A stretch of DNA of 64,000 nt, taken from the NCBI GenBank assembly GCA_021234155.1, contig JAJEKV010000030.1, positions 4,882,050-4,946,049 on the forward strand, in the 5' to 3' direction. The notes under the pieces are model-generated. The model did no database searches. It was given only the letters and a program-made list of their open reading frames with translations, and was not told the origin of the DNA. Source of the stretch: Isoetes taiwanensis (lineage: Eukaryota; Streptophyta; Lycopodiopsida; Isoetales; Isoetaceae). Both the position numbers and the translations under genes were made by a program. The number at the start of each line of letters is the position of its first letter. Within the stretch, counting starts at the first letter, position 1. This document shows positions 32,200-43,933 of this stretch, in pieces.

Positions 32200-33645
32200 G
32201 TGTGTCTACTTATTGGAGAAATTGGGATCTTCTTGTCTTCTTGTATGCCCTGTCAAGAAGAACTTCGGAAAAATCTCAAGTTGTTCCTTGTTCATCTCCA
32301 ACAAAGTTGGAGACTCTAATATCTCCTTCGGGTTTGGAGTATGCTTCTTAAGAAGGCTTACAGAGAAGACTTTATGAATCTTCAAGCGAGCGAAGAGGCC
32401 TAAGTTGGTTACCTACTCTTTGCATGATCTGAATAGTTTTGCGCACTTTGAAACAAGTTTCTTGCAATTCCCTACGCGGAGCTTTGCTTGTTTGACCTAT
32501 ATCGTTAGTCAAATGGTATTTTCCACGTGGAATTCTCTAACAGTCTTGTGCTTATATGCTATGCTATTTTGTCTATCTCTTACTGCTAGCAGATAGCCTC
32601 GAACTTCTTCCACCAACTGTTGCATATCTACCAACATCTGTTGAGAAACTCCTACTTTGACACTGGATTGTGCCAATTAAGCATTGATATCCATAATTTA
32701 TCATCAAAGGGGACATTTGAGTGGATTCCTACGTGGTGCTATTATATGCAACTCTACCAAGTGGATATAGTCTCTGTATTTCGATTGCTTGTTCCAGACG
32801 TAGTTTCTCAATATGTCTTCAAATATTCTATTGATGCGCTACGTTTGACCATCTGTTTGCGCGTGTATGATGTGCTCATGCACAAATTGATCTGGATCAT
32901 GTTGAAGAAGTCCTACCAAACCACACTCATGAACTTCGGGTCCTTATCATCAGACATGATTTGACTCGACATCCCATGTAGTCTAAAGATCTCCTTGGTG
33001 AAAAGCAAGGCGGTGTCGGTGGTGCGACATGGCAAGAAGTGCGCCACGTTTGACAATTTGTCGACCACTACGTATTGAGGCATCATGACCCTTTGCTGTT
33101 CTTGGGAGCCCTGTTATGAAGTCCATGCTTATTCCCTCCTATTTGGCGTTTGGGACTGGCAAAGGTTCAAGTGTTCTTGGCATTTGGAGTTGTTCCGCCT
33201 TTGTTTGCTGACATAGTTGGCACTCCCGAATATACCTTGCTATATGCTTCTTCATGCCTGGCCAATAATAGCTACTTTTAACCTTGAAGTAGGTTTTCAT
33301 GAATCCCACGTGGCCGGCAATTGGGTTATTATACATGTCATGGAGAATCAACTTCCTTACTCCTAATGATTCCGGCACACATAGTTTATTTCTGTCGTAC
33401 AAAAGATTACCTTAATCGAAGATCTCTCTATCCTTATCTGTTCTTGCCTCCTTGGAGAGGCTCGCCCATACTTCTTGGAAGTCTTTGTCCATTAGCACGG
33501 TTTCTTCTATCTTATTGCCAAACTCATTGTTGAGTGTTGATATGGCATTACAGTGTACTCTTGTCATTAAAGGATGCCTTGAAAGTGCATCCGCAACTGG
33601 ATGAGAGCAATTCTCGAGGCATTCACCTATATATAATATGGACAT
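32200..33645 (-). pseudogene. Ty3/gypsy pol fragment: RNase H end, integrase, degraded chromodomain
   Basis: On the minus strand, [11 protein letters not shown] (end of RNase H) lies near 33600. The integrase zinc-binding domain at 33402-33139 has G-H-V-G-F-M-K-T, Y-Y-W-P-G-M and C-Q-L-C-Q-Q-T-K. Integrase core remnants follow, heavily frameshifted (Q-I-M-S-D near 32960). The C-terminal P-K-E-I-L-E-S-P and L-L-E-M-N-K-E-Q segment near 32330-32270 is related to the start of the chromodomain at 59640. LTRs are not visible. Confidence 0.75.
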
Positions 33646-34448
33646 GCCATCTGTGTTACTAGAGTAGCAAGAAAACCCTTAGTATATGGTCTAAAAAGAC
33701 TAGACAAATACCCATTTCAAAAATGTACAGGCTTAATATATTGCAAAACATGATAAAAATCCGCCCCTTTTCATATATTTTCATACGAACGCACCCCTCA
33801 GATGGTTCATACGGGATTTCAAAGTGAACCCCCCTTGGAGCAATTTGAATAGTATGCATCGACATATATAAGTACATAATTTGATTCATAATCATCACTT
33901 ATAACATATGCGTGAATTAGCATACCTTTGGCAACCGCTGCCAAGGAACTGCAAGCCTCGAGGACACCAACTAGTGAATACGAACTAGTGTTATCTCACT
34001 GGGCCTCACATTTTGCAATTGCATCTATCTAAATGCAAATGCTCTTAACCTGTGAATGTAGGGAATATTCATAGTCCTCTATATTTACACCATACGAGCT
34101 TGTCCGTGAGACAACCCAAAAAATAATTCTATGTCTATAAATGGGTATCTCAAGTTGAGTATGATAATTTCGGATGTCGTTAACTAAATACATGGTTCAT
34201 GGAATTGCATACGTGAACTCTAACTTTTTTCAAAGAAAATGTCCTAATATGAATATGGAATTGCAAGAAATATCACTACAACCCCAACATTTGGTCCACA
34301 TCTGAAGACAACAGTAAAAACACAATATGGGTTGTTTTTTTGAGATTTGAAAAAAATCTACACGTAGTTATACGGATGTGTGGTTTTTCAAGGATATGCT
34401 GTAGTGTTTTTAAGGAGCCATATTTTTGTTTTTATAAGAATGTGGGTT
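33646..34448. other. Intergenic, no gene seen
   Basis: No coding or element signals that I can support. Confidence 0.5.
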
Positions 34449-34870
34449 CTTAAGATAAGATAAGATAAGATGAATTTTTACGTCCACGGGAACCCAACGG
34501 GTTATGGGACGGCACATGCAAGGGCAACAGCCCATCTAAAACCTGGGGACTAGGCCCCATCACCAAACACAATAACTAAATATTAAAAGGCTAGTGGTAA
34601 ATTTATGCTTCTAAAATTATCTAGACATAGCCAGTCCAAGGATTGGAAGGCCATTGATCTAAAATAATTGCTGCGCCTCCCCTGTACACTGCCCATTTCT
34701 TTTGCAGGCGGGCTGCCCGCACCTTGCAGAGCTCCTCCTTACGGTTACACAATTGAAGAGGGGAGAGGTCCTCCTGTACTGAGAAACTAGTCCCTTTGAG
34801 ATGGTTTCCATGCTGAAGAACATGTAAGCGGCTAAGAGTGTCTTGGCTAAGATGGCGTAGTATCTTTTTT
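34449..34870 (-). mobile_element. Half-LINE: ORF1 C-terminus fused to LINE 3' UTR
   Basis: Read on the minus strand, 34860 down to about 34625 is open and encodes the L1 ORF1p C-terminal domain (L-K-G-T-S-F-S-V-Q-E-D-L-S-P-L, then K-W-A-V-Y-R-G-G-A-A). It ends at TAG. About 160 bases later comes the copy-B-family 3' terminus, CCGTGGACGTAAAAATTC, followed by a TCTTA repeat tail. Copies A and B carry several kilobases of ORF2 between these parts, so ORF2 is missing here. This recalls mammalian HAL1, a half-L1 moved by L1 in trans. The 5' end is not defined. Confidence 0.72.
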
Positions 34871-35309
34871 AAGGATGTGTTGTTTTCTTAGGCTGTATGG
34901 TTTTTTGAAGGGATGTTTTTTAAGGTATTGAGGTGTGGTTTTTTATGGTTTACTAAGAATCCATATATGACAAAGTTGTCAACATCCCATTACCACAAAA
35001 TGGTAGCATACAAGAGTGATATGCATGCTTAACACACTTCACTAGCATTTGACTTCATACATGTGTGTCTGAGAACTTGTAGAGCGTGAAACTTGAAGAC
35101 ATCCGTCACTGGTTTGGCATCATAAAGGCATTTCTTGAAGAATATTTGATCACCTAGGCATCTTGTACACTTGAAGTCAAAGGTTAAGCTATGATGTTAC
35201 TTCTTAAAGCATGATTTGCTATTTCCCAAGGCTTTACTACCATTCCACAAAAAAAAAATCATCTTTTTATATATCATTTTCTCTCCTTTCATACACCGTT
35301 GCCATTTGT
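34871..35309. other. Intergenic, no gene seen
   Basis: No supported coding or structural feature. Confidence 0.5.
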
Positions 35310-37290
35310 CGACCAAAGTTAGCCAAAGTCAACATGCCAAGGTGGCTCAAACATGCCACCTAGGCTCAAATATGCCTTGGTGCCTCAAACATGCCACGTG
35401 CGCTCCAAGATGCCACCTTGCCTCCAACGTGCCAAGGTGGCTCAAACATACCAAGATGGCTCAACCATGCCACGTGGGCTCCAACATGCCACCTAGGCTC
35501 CATCATGCCAAGGTGGCTCAAACATGCCACCTAGGCTCCAACATGCCACAGTGGCTCCAACATGCCACAGTGGCTCAAACATGCCACCTAGGCTCCAACA
35601 TGCCAAGGTGGCTCAAGTATGCCACCTCGGCTCCAACATGCCACCTAGGCTCAAACATGCCAAGGTGGCTTAAACATGCCACATGCGTTCCAAGATGCCC
35701 TCCAACATGCAACCTACCACCTAGGATCAAACATGCCAAGGTGGTTCAAACATGCCACGCAGGCTCCAACATGCGAAGGTGGCTCAAACATGCCACGCAT
35801 GCTCCAACATTCCACCTAGGCTCAAATATGCCAAGATGGCTCAAACATGCCACGCGCGCTCCAAGATGTCACCTAGGCTCTTACATGCCACCTAAGATCA
35901 AACATGCCAAGGTGGTTCAAACATGCCAAGTTGGCTCAAACTTGCCACACAGGCACCAACTTGCCAACTTGGCTCAAACATGCCATGCCACACTCAAACA
36001 TGCCATGCGGGCTCCAACATGCCACCTTGGCTCCAACATGCCAAGGTGGCTCAAACACCTGGGCTCCAACATGCCACCTAGGCTCCATCATGTCAAGGTG
36101 GCTCAAACATGCCACCTAGGCTCCAACATGCCACCTAGAATCAAACATGCCAAGGTGGATCAAACATGCCATCTCGGCTCCAACATGCTACCTAGGCTCA
36201 AATACGCCATGCGTGCTCCAAGATGCCACATAGGCTCCAACATGCCACGTAGGATCAAACATGCCAAGGTGGCCCAAACATGCCAAGGTGGCTCAAACAT
36301 GCCACGCGGGCTCCAACATGCCAAGGTGGCTCAAACACGTGGGCTTTAACATGCCACCTAGGCTCCAACATGCTAAGGTGGCTCAAACATGCCACCTAGG
36401 CTCCAACATGCCAAGGTGGCTCAAACATGGCACGTGGGTTCCAACATGCCACCTGGGCTCCATCATGCCAAGGTGGCTCAAACATGCCATCTAGGCCCCA
36501 ACATGCCACGGTGGCTCAAACATGCCACGTGCGCTCCAAGATTCCACCTAGGCTCCAACATGCCACACCTAAGGTCAAACATACCAAGGTGGCTCAAACA
36601 TGCCATGCAGGGTCCAATATGCCATCTAGGCTTAAACATGCCAAGGTAGCTCAAACATGCCACGCAGGCTCCAACATCCCACCTAGGCTCCAACATGCCA
36701 AGGTGGCTCAAACATGTCACGCAGGGCTCCAACATGCCAAGGTGGCTCAAACATGTCGAGGATGGCTCAAATATGCCACCCTTGGCCCAAGATGCCACTT
36801 AGGCTCCAACATGCCACCTAGGATCAAACATGCCAAGGTGGTTCAAACATGCCAAGTTGGCTCAAACATGCCACGCAGGCACGAACATGCCACCTAGGCT
36901 CAAACATGCCATGCCACACTCCAACATGCTACCTAGGCTCCATCGTGTGAAGGTGGCTCAAACATGCCACCTAGGCTCAAACATGCCACCTAAGCTCCAA
37001 CATGCCAAGGTGGCTCCAACATGCCATGAGGGCTCCAACATGCCACCTAGGCTCCAACATGCCAAGGTGGCTCAAACACGTGGGCTCCGACATGCCACCT
37101 AGAGTCCAGCATGCCAAGGTGGCTCAAACATGCCACCTAGGCTCCAACATGCCACCTAGGATCAAACATGCCAAGGTGGCTCAAACATGCCATCTCGGCT
37201 CAAACATGCCATGCGCGCGCCAAGATGCCACCTAGGCTCCAACATGCCACCTAGGATTAAACATGCCAAGGTGGCCCAAACATGCCGAGT
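35310..37290 (+). repeat. 19-bp minisatellite array, forward orientation
   Basis: Two main unit types alternate: ATGCCAAGGTGGCTCAAAC and ATGCCACCTAGGCTCCAAC, both 19 bp, with variants. Because 19 is not a multiple of 3, translation gives a 19-residue period in any frame, producing long spurious ORFs (for example 35216-36349). The unit cores CCAAGGTGG and CCACCTTGG/CCACCTAGG are near reverse complements, so neighbouring units can pair. Confidence 0.95.
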
Positions 37291-37308
37291 TTTGGTCATT
37301 ATGGAGGT

Positions 37309-37575
37309 CGAGTTTTGGCCGTTTGCACTTGGTACATAGTCGAGAAGCTGCAGTTGAAAATAAGAAGCAATAGGAACTGACAGAATGGGGTTCTGATCTA
37401 TCGATCGTCCAGAATAATTCCAAACAATGTCTTGCTACTGCAAAAGTGGCTTTTGATTTCTTATTGCCACAGCGGGAGGAGAATAGATCCAAACTCCATT
37501 CTGTCAGTTCCTATTGCTTCCCATTTTCAACTGCATCTTCTCGACCATGTCCCAAGTGCAAACGACCAAAACTCG
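37309..37575. repeat. Inverted repeat, 84-bp arms and 98-bp loop
   Basis: Arm 37309-37392 pairs with 37491-37575. By eye about seven mismatches occur over 84 positions. The stem starts CGAGTTTTGGCC and pairs with a right arm ending CCAAAACTCG. It lies between two oppositely oriented satellite arrays. It could be a foldback MITE or a hairpin-RNA locus. Confidence 0.85.
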
Positions 37576-38345
37576 ATGTTTATTACGTAAATCCTTCAAT
37601 AACCTAGCAAGACACAAGGTTTACATTTCGGAGGCCATATCCTAGTTAGATTCGACTAGGATCACGCACAGTGTCATCACATAGAGGGACGACATTGTCG
37701 CCAAAAGACGAACCCTTAAAACCTTCCAAAAGCAGTTTGTCCCAAATGTTCTCTCCCTATAGCCCTGGCATTGGACGAGCAACTCTCGCACTCCGGAATT
37801 GTGAATTGGCTCTGCCAATAGACTCAGAACGTTGAAATTACCCTAAGAACCAAGTTTCATGGACAGAAGGCCACCCCTTCTCCAAGAAGCACCAAAGTAG
37901 TTCATGTTCAACACATTCGTAGTCAATTGGCCTAGGAAGTGGCTTCAGAATACTGCTATGTAACTATCCGTGTTTCTTTCATAGCCAAAATTGACAGTGT
38001 AACTTGGTTCCTAAGGTAATTTCACCAAATTTGGACGATATGGCAAAGTCAAATCGCCATTCCGACGCCTCTATACTGCCCGAACGACGAAACAATTAGG
38101 TTTCTACACGATCGCCCGCATGATGCTTCACGGTTTGATAAGTTCTCTTGAACCGATCTTGAATTTGTTTGAACATGCTCGAAGCAGGCTCCTTAAATGG
38201 AGGATTCAACGGTTGGATAGGGAAACCGAGCTCCGGGAGGGGGGGCATTAGCATATGGCCTCCCTGAGGAGCGCTACCAGGAAAGGATACATCGGGAATG
38301 TTTTTGTGGTCCATCTCATGGGGCGTGGCTTCTCCCCGTTGGTGA
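37576..38345. other. Unique core between the inverted satellite arrays
   Basis: No recognised gene. The minus-strand frame 38353-38096 (85 aa, with P-P-L-P-E-L-G-F-P-I and F-K-Q-I-Q-D-R-F-K-R) has ordinary amino-acid composition but no family that I know. Confidence 0.4.
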
Positions 38346-38349
38346 GGTA

Positions 38350-38795
38350 GCATATTTGAGCCTATGTGGCATGTTTGAGCCTAGGTGGCATATTGGAGCC
38401 CATGTGGCATGTTTGAGCCATCTTGGCATGTTGGAGCCCGTGTGGCATTTCAAGCCTAGGTGGCATGTTGGAGCCAACATGGCATTTCGGAGCCTACGTG
38501 GCATGTTTGAGCCTAGGTGGCATGTTGGGGCCCACGTGGCATGCTTGAGCCACTTTGGCATGTTGGAGCCTAGGTGGCATGCTTTGGCATTTTGGAGCCT
38601 AGTTGGCATGTTTGAACCACCTTAGAGCCTAGGTGGCATGTTGGAGCCTAGGTGGCATGTTGGACCCCCATGTGGCATGTTTAAGCCACCTTGACATGTT
38701 GGAGCCCACATGGCATGTTTGACCCACCTTGGCATGTAGTATCCCGCATTGCATGTTAGAGCCCACGAGGCTCGTGTGGCATGTTAGAGCCCGCT
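38350..38795 (-). repeat. 19-bp minisatellite array, reverse orientation
   Basis: The same satellite as 35310-37290 read on the opposite strand: GAGCCTAGGTGGCATGTTGG and variants. Together with the forward array it makes a long inverted repeat spanning about 3.5 kb. Confidence 0.93.
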
Positions 38796-38826
38796 TGGCG
38801 TAGGTACAAAATCCTTCTGTCGCAAC

Positions 38827-38836
38827 TATATAAAAG
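38827..38836 (+). promoter_or_regulatory. Candidate TATA box
   Basis: TATATAAAAG in a GC-rich setting just downstream of the reverse satellite array and 85 bp before the ATG of a small ORF. No other support. Confidence 0.4.
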
Positions 38837-38920
38837 GGCTCGACTCTAGGTTTTCGGTGTGTTGTGTAAGGTATGTTTTTCTTTCCCTCTCTTTTTTAGT
38901 CGCAATAAATTCTGACACTC

Positions 38921-39106
38921 ATGGGCAACTGCTTAGGAAAGAAAATTGTTCCGAGCCTGACATGCTATAAATTGTCTACCAAAAACAAATTGTCTATCCC
39001 TTACCATTTGCATGGTAAGACATTTCCTGTTTGCATGATTGTGGATCAAAGTACTGTAAATAAGATTATGCTAAGCTGTCTGCGAGGAGATGGCATTATC
39101 TGCTAA
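38921..39106 (+). CDS. Small ORF with N-myristoylation-like start (hypothetical)
   Basis: A 61-aa ORF beginning M-G-N-C-L-G-K-K. Gly2 followed by Cys4 is the pattern of myristoylated and palmitoylated membrane-anchored proteins. A TATATAAAAG box lies 85 bp upstream. The rest (Y-K-L-S-T-K-N-K-L-S, G-K-T-F-P-V-C-M-I-V) is not a family that I recognise. It could equally be a chance ORF or the first exon of a lost gene. The N-terminal signal is seen; the membrane role is inference. Confidence 0.3.
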   Translation: MGNCLGKKIVPSLTCYKLSTKNKLSIPYHLHGKTFPVCMIVDQSTVNKIMLSCLRGDGIIC

Positions 39107-39284
39107 GTTGTCTGTTGTAGTGGCGATTGGAAGGTTACATTATTTTTGGAACTTGCAAAGCTGGTTCCTACTGGTCCTTGGCTATCGGCACTTTTAGCTT
39201 CCCTTTTTCCCTTTTATCCTTTCCTTCCCTTGTCCCATTTCCCACTTTTTCTTTTCTTTTCTCCTTTCCCCTTGCAACGTGGTC
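39107..39284. other. Pyrimidine-rich tract before a LINE fragment
   Basis: Positions about 39196-39280 are almost entirely C and T (TTTCCCTTTT, CTTTTCTTTT). No gene is seen. Confidence 0.6.
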
Positions 39285-39895
39285 TATAGACTACCAGCAG
39301 ATTGTGGCTATGCCTGATGCCCAGGGACAGGCTGCACACCTGAATGAGTGCTTTGCCACCACTATGTGGGATGCAGCCACTCGTGCAAAGCCTAAAACAG
39401 AGCACTACCACACGCAAGTTAATCCAACACTGGAACATGGCCCACACCAGTACTTGAAAGCACATATATCTATGAAGAAACGGAGAGGCATGAGAGAATA
39501 TGTCAGTGTTGCCACATGCGGACAGTAGAGGATGAGCACCATGCTCTGCAAGAGTGTCCGGCATATACGCATATCCGAGCAACACATGCTGATCTTAGAT
39601 GCTCTGCGGCACCGCTGTATCAATTGCTGGCATCACCAATGGTTGCATGTCTCGCATCCTACATTTTGCAAGTCTCTACCGTCAGAGAATCCCTTACAGG
39701 ACAAGGGATCTGAGAGCCTACTACCAAGGTTTTTCCTCCCATGTGGGGGTTTTTCATCCCAGTAGTAGAGACACATTGTATAGTAGCATTTGTCTTTTTG
39801 GTGTGGTTTTATCTGCTTTGTGTACTGCATGTACCGTCTCATAGGTCAAGTTTGGCCTCCGCGGACATTAAAATATACTTCCTTCCTTCCTTCCT
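39285..39895 (+). mobile_element. LINE 3' end (copy-B family), 5'-truncated
   Basis: Encodes the ORF2 C-terminus: M-W-D-A-A-T-R-A-K-P, N-P-T-L-E-H-G-P-H-Q-Y-L, then after a frame change near 39520 V-E-D-E-H-H-A-L-Q-E-C-P-A-Y. The 3' UTR contains a hairpin (CTACTAC at 39718-39724 with GTAGTAG at 39762-39768) and the family terminus CCGCGGACATTAAAATATAC, followed by a TTCC repeat tail. It aligns with the minus-strand 3' end at 19480-20060. Confidence 0.82.
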
Positions 39896-40391
39896 ATTTT
39901 CCCATTTGCCCCTTTCACCTTGAGTACACCATATTGAAGCAATGGCCAAGGTGGGCACCACAGAAAATTCCCGCTTTTTTGCTTTTTACTAGATGCACCA
40001 TGGCCACACTTTGAACAGACGAGTTATCTCGAGCTCCGGCTATGGCGGTCCCTTCTGTCGATTTCATCTCTTGCATTCACATGCACTTACCAACTTTTGC
40101 ATGCTTGCCTGCCTGCATGCCATCTGCAAATTGCTATAAGGGCCATACGCATCTATTCTTGCGAAGATTTGGTAGTATAAATGGCATTTCTGGCCATGCA
40201 TCTATTCTTGCGAAGATTTGGCAATACAAATGGCATTTTTAGCCTCATTGCATATCTAAATCATTGGAGCTATAGCGCCACAAAGCTTTGTAGTTAGCGG
40301 TCTACATCTTTACCTCAAGATTAGCCTTGCATCTCTTGCTCTTATGCACAAGTTTCATTAATATGAAAAATAAATTAAATATTAGAGAATT
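39896..40391. other. Intergenic upstream of hAT fragment
   Basis: A 25-bp phrase (CATCTATTCTTGCGAAGATT and following) is repeated at about 40149 and 40198. No hAT N-terminal BED zinc finger or clear terminal inverted repeat is seen here. Confidence 0.5.
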
Positions 40392-41861
40392 TTGAGTTCG
40401 AGAGAAGGTTTGGAAGGCCTTCTTGGGGACATTCACTTGAAATGGAAGAAATGGGGAGTATCCTTGATTTTTGACGGTTGGACGGATAGAAGGGGGCGGC
40501 ATATTCATGGTGCGATGGCCTATTATAGAGATAAGGCATACTTTCTAGTGTCTCGTGATCTTGGAAAAGAAGGAAAGAGTGGAGCAAATCTTCTAAGAGT
40601 GTGGAAAGAGAGCATTGACTTTGTTGGTCCTGAAAATGTGGTTCAAATTGTGTCTGATGGTGAGAATGCAAATAGAAATGCAGGAACCAACGTTGAGAAG
40701 GAGTATCCACATATTTTCTTCACACCTTGCATGGCTCACTGCTTAAATAATTTGTTGAAGGATATTGGTAGTATTGCTGAGAATGCAAATGTGATTAGTC
40801 AAGGGAAATCTATTGTCACCTTTGTTAATGGGCACGCTCTATTGCTAATGTTTTTCAAAAGCTAACTAGTGAGAATCACAATGGCAAGGTGCTACTGAAA
40901 TACTCCGAGACAAGGTTTGGCTACAACTTCATTATGCTTGAAAGAATACAAGAATTAATATGGCCACTGAAGGCCTTGTTCGTTTGTGGTGACTATCAAA
41001 GCTCTAAATTTGCGAGCACTCAAGCAGGTATATGTTCTTATAATATTGTTATGGATGATGGTTTTTGGAAACAGGTGGAACACCTTTTGAAAGTTGTTGA
41101 GCCAATTGTTATTGATGATGAAGCTTGTTGATGGCATGACTCCATGCATTGGGAAAGTGTATGAGGGCATGGTTAGGATGGTGGAGCATATTGGCAAGAT
41201 TGAAAAGGATGACTTTGCATACGAAGGTGGAATAAATATCATTCGCGCCTTCAATCAATAGCTTATGTATTTTTCAGTTGGGGTCTTAAGAAACTGATAG
41301 AGATGTAGGGCGTGATGGGGACATGGTTCTTGAGAAAATGGTTTCTACAGATGAAGAGAGAAGAGCAATTAGGGATCAACTCCATCATTTTCACAATAAG
41401 AGGGGTTGATTTGGTACACATGATTCTCAAGTTGACAAGTATCTTATCAGTTCTGCTCTTTGGTGGGAGGATTATGGGTCTGACACAAAAGAATTACAAA
41501 GGCTTGCTATAAGAGTACTTAGCCAAGGAGCTGGTTCATCTCCAGTTGAGCGCCTTTTTAGTGTGTTTGGGCATGTGGCAAGTAAGAGAAGAGTTAAATT
41601 GTTACCTTCGAGAACATCTTGAGAAAGAAGTCTACATTGGTTTTGCCAAGAAAGAGAGCATTCCACTTCAAGAATTACTATAGAATGTGAACGATGAGGA
41701 AGATATGGAAGATGACGAAGAATTTATTCAATTGGCGGATTATGACATTGAAGGTGAGCCACTTCTGGATGGTAGCGATGCATATTTAATCCCATCCTAC
41801 AAAGAATATGTACCTTCTTCTATTGTAGCTTCACATGGCAACGATTATGGTGCACTTTGAT
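40392..41861 (+). pseudogene. hAT-family transposase (DUF659 type), 5'-truncated and frameshifted
   Basis: The DUF659 domain spans about 40430-40790 with S-L-I-F-D-G-W-T-D, Q-I-V-S-D-G-E-N-A-N and F-T-P-C-M-A-H-C-L-N-N. The middle of the RNase-H-like fold continues at 40889-41131 (Y-S-E-T-R-F-G-Y-N; W-P-L-K-A-L). The hAT dimerisation region lies at about 41438-41605 (W-W-E-D-Y-G, L-A-I-R-V-L-S-Q, S-P-V-E-R-L-F-S-V-F). An acidic C-terminus ends at a TGA at 41859-41861. Such enzymes cut and paste elements with short TIRs and 8-bp duplications. The BED finger is missing and at least four frame changes or stops are present. Confidence 0.85.
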
Positions 41862-42106
41862 GGTTTTGGTTTGTTGTATTTAAATTACGGCATATAATAG
41901 CAAGTATATTTGAATTTCATTTTTCAATATGACTACATTTTACTATTATCAGCGGATGTAATCCTTCCTTAATCTCAATATATATGCATCTACATCTTTT
42001 TGAATTTTGCTGAAATTTCCATTTCTTTTTTATATATTTTAAAAAGTTTAAGTATTTTAAAGAATATTCCCATGTTATTCGTTTCCGCGTTCTGTTGCCG
42101 TTTCCA
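41862..42106. other. AT-rich spacer
   Basis: No supported feature between the hAT remnant and the repeat that hosts the chromovirus. Confidence 0.5.
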
Positions 42107-42157
42107 TTTTCTAAAATTTGGGGAGCCGTTGCGTTTCCCGTGGCCGTGTTTCGTAGC
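42107..42157 (+). repeat. Left half of a repeat split by the chromovirus
   Basis: TTTTCTAAAATTTGGGGAGC onward matches 51342-51392, and the right half resumes at 50354. Its last five bases, GTAGC, are the left TSD. Confidence 0.88.
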
Positions 42158-43932
42158 TGTTACGCCCAAAATATATTGCAGGCCATTGTAAGTAAATTGC
42201 ATGCAAACTTGTTGTGGGCGGACAATTGAATTAATGCGGTTGGCATTAATGTTGTGGTCGCATGTTGTTCTCTAGCCTAGGGTATGGTGCACCTTAAGGT
42301 CTTAGGCTAGGATGCAATGGAATCCGTGCAAATAATAAGGGCGTTTATAGCATTGCTTGTTGCATGGATCTAGTGACAATAGACAATATTGTGTGCTATC
42401 TTAGCTAAGGTAAAAATACCTTAATGGTTAGGGTGGTATTTAATGGCTAAGGAAAGGTGAGCACCCGGAGTAGTGGGGATGCCACCAGCAGCCAGTTAAC
42501 AGCAGCGTGAGCTGCGACTTAGCTTCTGGACCAGGGAAACCGGCTGGTTGGTCGCCACGTGGCATGGCCACGCTCCCTTGACAGCTGCATCAGAGGAAAG
42601 ACGGCTGGAATAAGGGGCCGGGTTTTGTCCCACAGGTTACAGAAGAAAAGAACAGGCCGGATTGTGGATCCGGCAGAACCACCTGCCTTGCTGAGGTAGT
42701 GCCATGTGGCTAAGCCACGATTTGGCAGGCCGCTGTTCTAATAGCAGGGCGGGGATAAAAAGGAGCAGGAGGAAGAAGCCGGAGGACTGCAGTAGCCGGT
42801 TGGCTTGTCGGATAGAGAAGTCCAATTGCAAGGAAAGGGATAATTCAGAAGGCGAAGCGGTTACAATCTGCTGGATCATAGTTGCAGCAGAGAAGCCTTA
42901 TCTTGGTAAGCCTGAGCTGGAGGTAATCCGGTTGTGGCCTTGGGGGCCATGTAACTGTAATGAATACAGTGGTTAAGGATTACCATTATTGATAGGCTTC
43001 ATGATAACTAGTGTGGGCTAGTTCCCTAAAGCTAGAAGTAAACTGTAACCCGAAACCTATGAATTGCTAAGCCCCTTCCCTTGAAGGCTCTGTAGTACAT
43101 GCTGAGTAAGCAGGAATGCTACTTGGTTTCTTCTGGCCCTGCAGCAAGGTGCAATAGCAACCGTGAGGATGCGGCTGGCCATTGCAGTTATTTAAAGCTG
43201 CTAAACCTTCTCCTTTGAATACCCTCTGTGAGTGTTTCCATAGTGTAACGCTCGTTTTAAAGGGATCTTGTGAGTGCTAGTGCGATGTGATATGGTGTTG
43301 GTATGGGACGACACTATATTAATCAACAGTCTAGTGAAAGCAAGGGTCCTGTGAATGTGTCTCGGTGATACGGGGATAGGTGCCTTGAGTATCTATCTGT
43401 GGGAGTTTTATGCATGGCAATGGTATAGTTAAGTGTAACTTATCGAATAAGGACCGCCGGTGTTGGTGAGGTGAACCTTGTCACTGGTATGGGACGGTGA
43501 CGGGTGGAACCAACAGTCTAACAGCCTAGGGCCTTATGTTGCCTGCAGTTTCTCCCTGACATTGGATCCACCAGTGCGGGGGTTCTAGACGACGTACTGT
43601 CTAGATATGGTGGGGTGTGTCTGCTTGGCAGATGTTATGGTGCGTGTGGTGGATTCCATATGTGTGTTCTTGCAGTCCGTCAGTCGTTGCTTCATGTTGA
43701 CATACTGGATAACTCTTATGCATGTTACTGACATGTGTAAGCTTGTGCAGGCTGCTTGATAGCTGGCGGAGCGTACGTGTGTTTATAGTTATCTTTGTGT
43801 TGTCATCTTGTTATCTGTATACGTGGCTTTCATGTATATAGCCTCGTGGGAGGCAAGATTTGTTCGTATTACTCGATGGTTTGATGTGAATACAAATCAA
43901 AATTTTTGGTACTAAAATTTTGGTTCGTAACA
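42158..43932 (+). repeat. 5' LTR of the chromovirus
   Basis: Begins TGTTACGCCC and ends GGTTCGTAACA. It is preceded by GTAGC. Confidence 0.94.
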
Positions 43933-43933
43933 G

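Noticed and set aside
35216-36349. A 377-aa open reading frame with a repeated H-A-K-V-A-Q-T-C-H-L-G-S-N-M-P pattern
   Set aside because: The 19-bp minisatellite lacks stops in the frames shown, so long ORFs arise automatically. Other frames and the reverse array give similar ones.
35310-37290. Regular short repeats that might suggest a CRISPR array
   Set aside because: Units are directly adjacent at 19 bp with no unique spacers, and the surrounding sequence is plant retroelement DNA.
38096-38353. An 85-aa minus-strand ORF as a gene
   Set aside because: The composition is plausible but there is no recognised family or promoter, and its 3' side overlaps the edge of the satellite array.
38869-38899. 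A mini-intron between GTATGTTTTT and TTTTTTAG before the 61-aa ORF
   Set aside because: About 30 bases is far too short for a plant spliceosomal intron.
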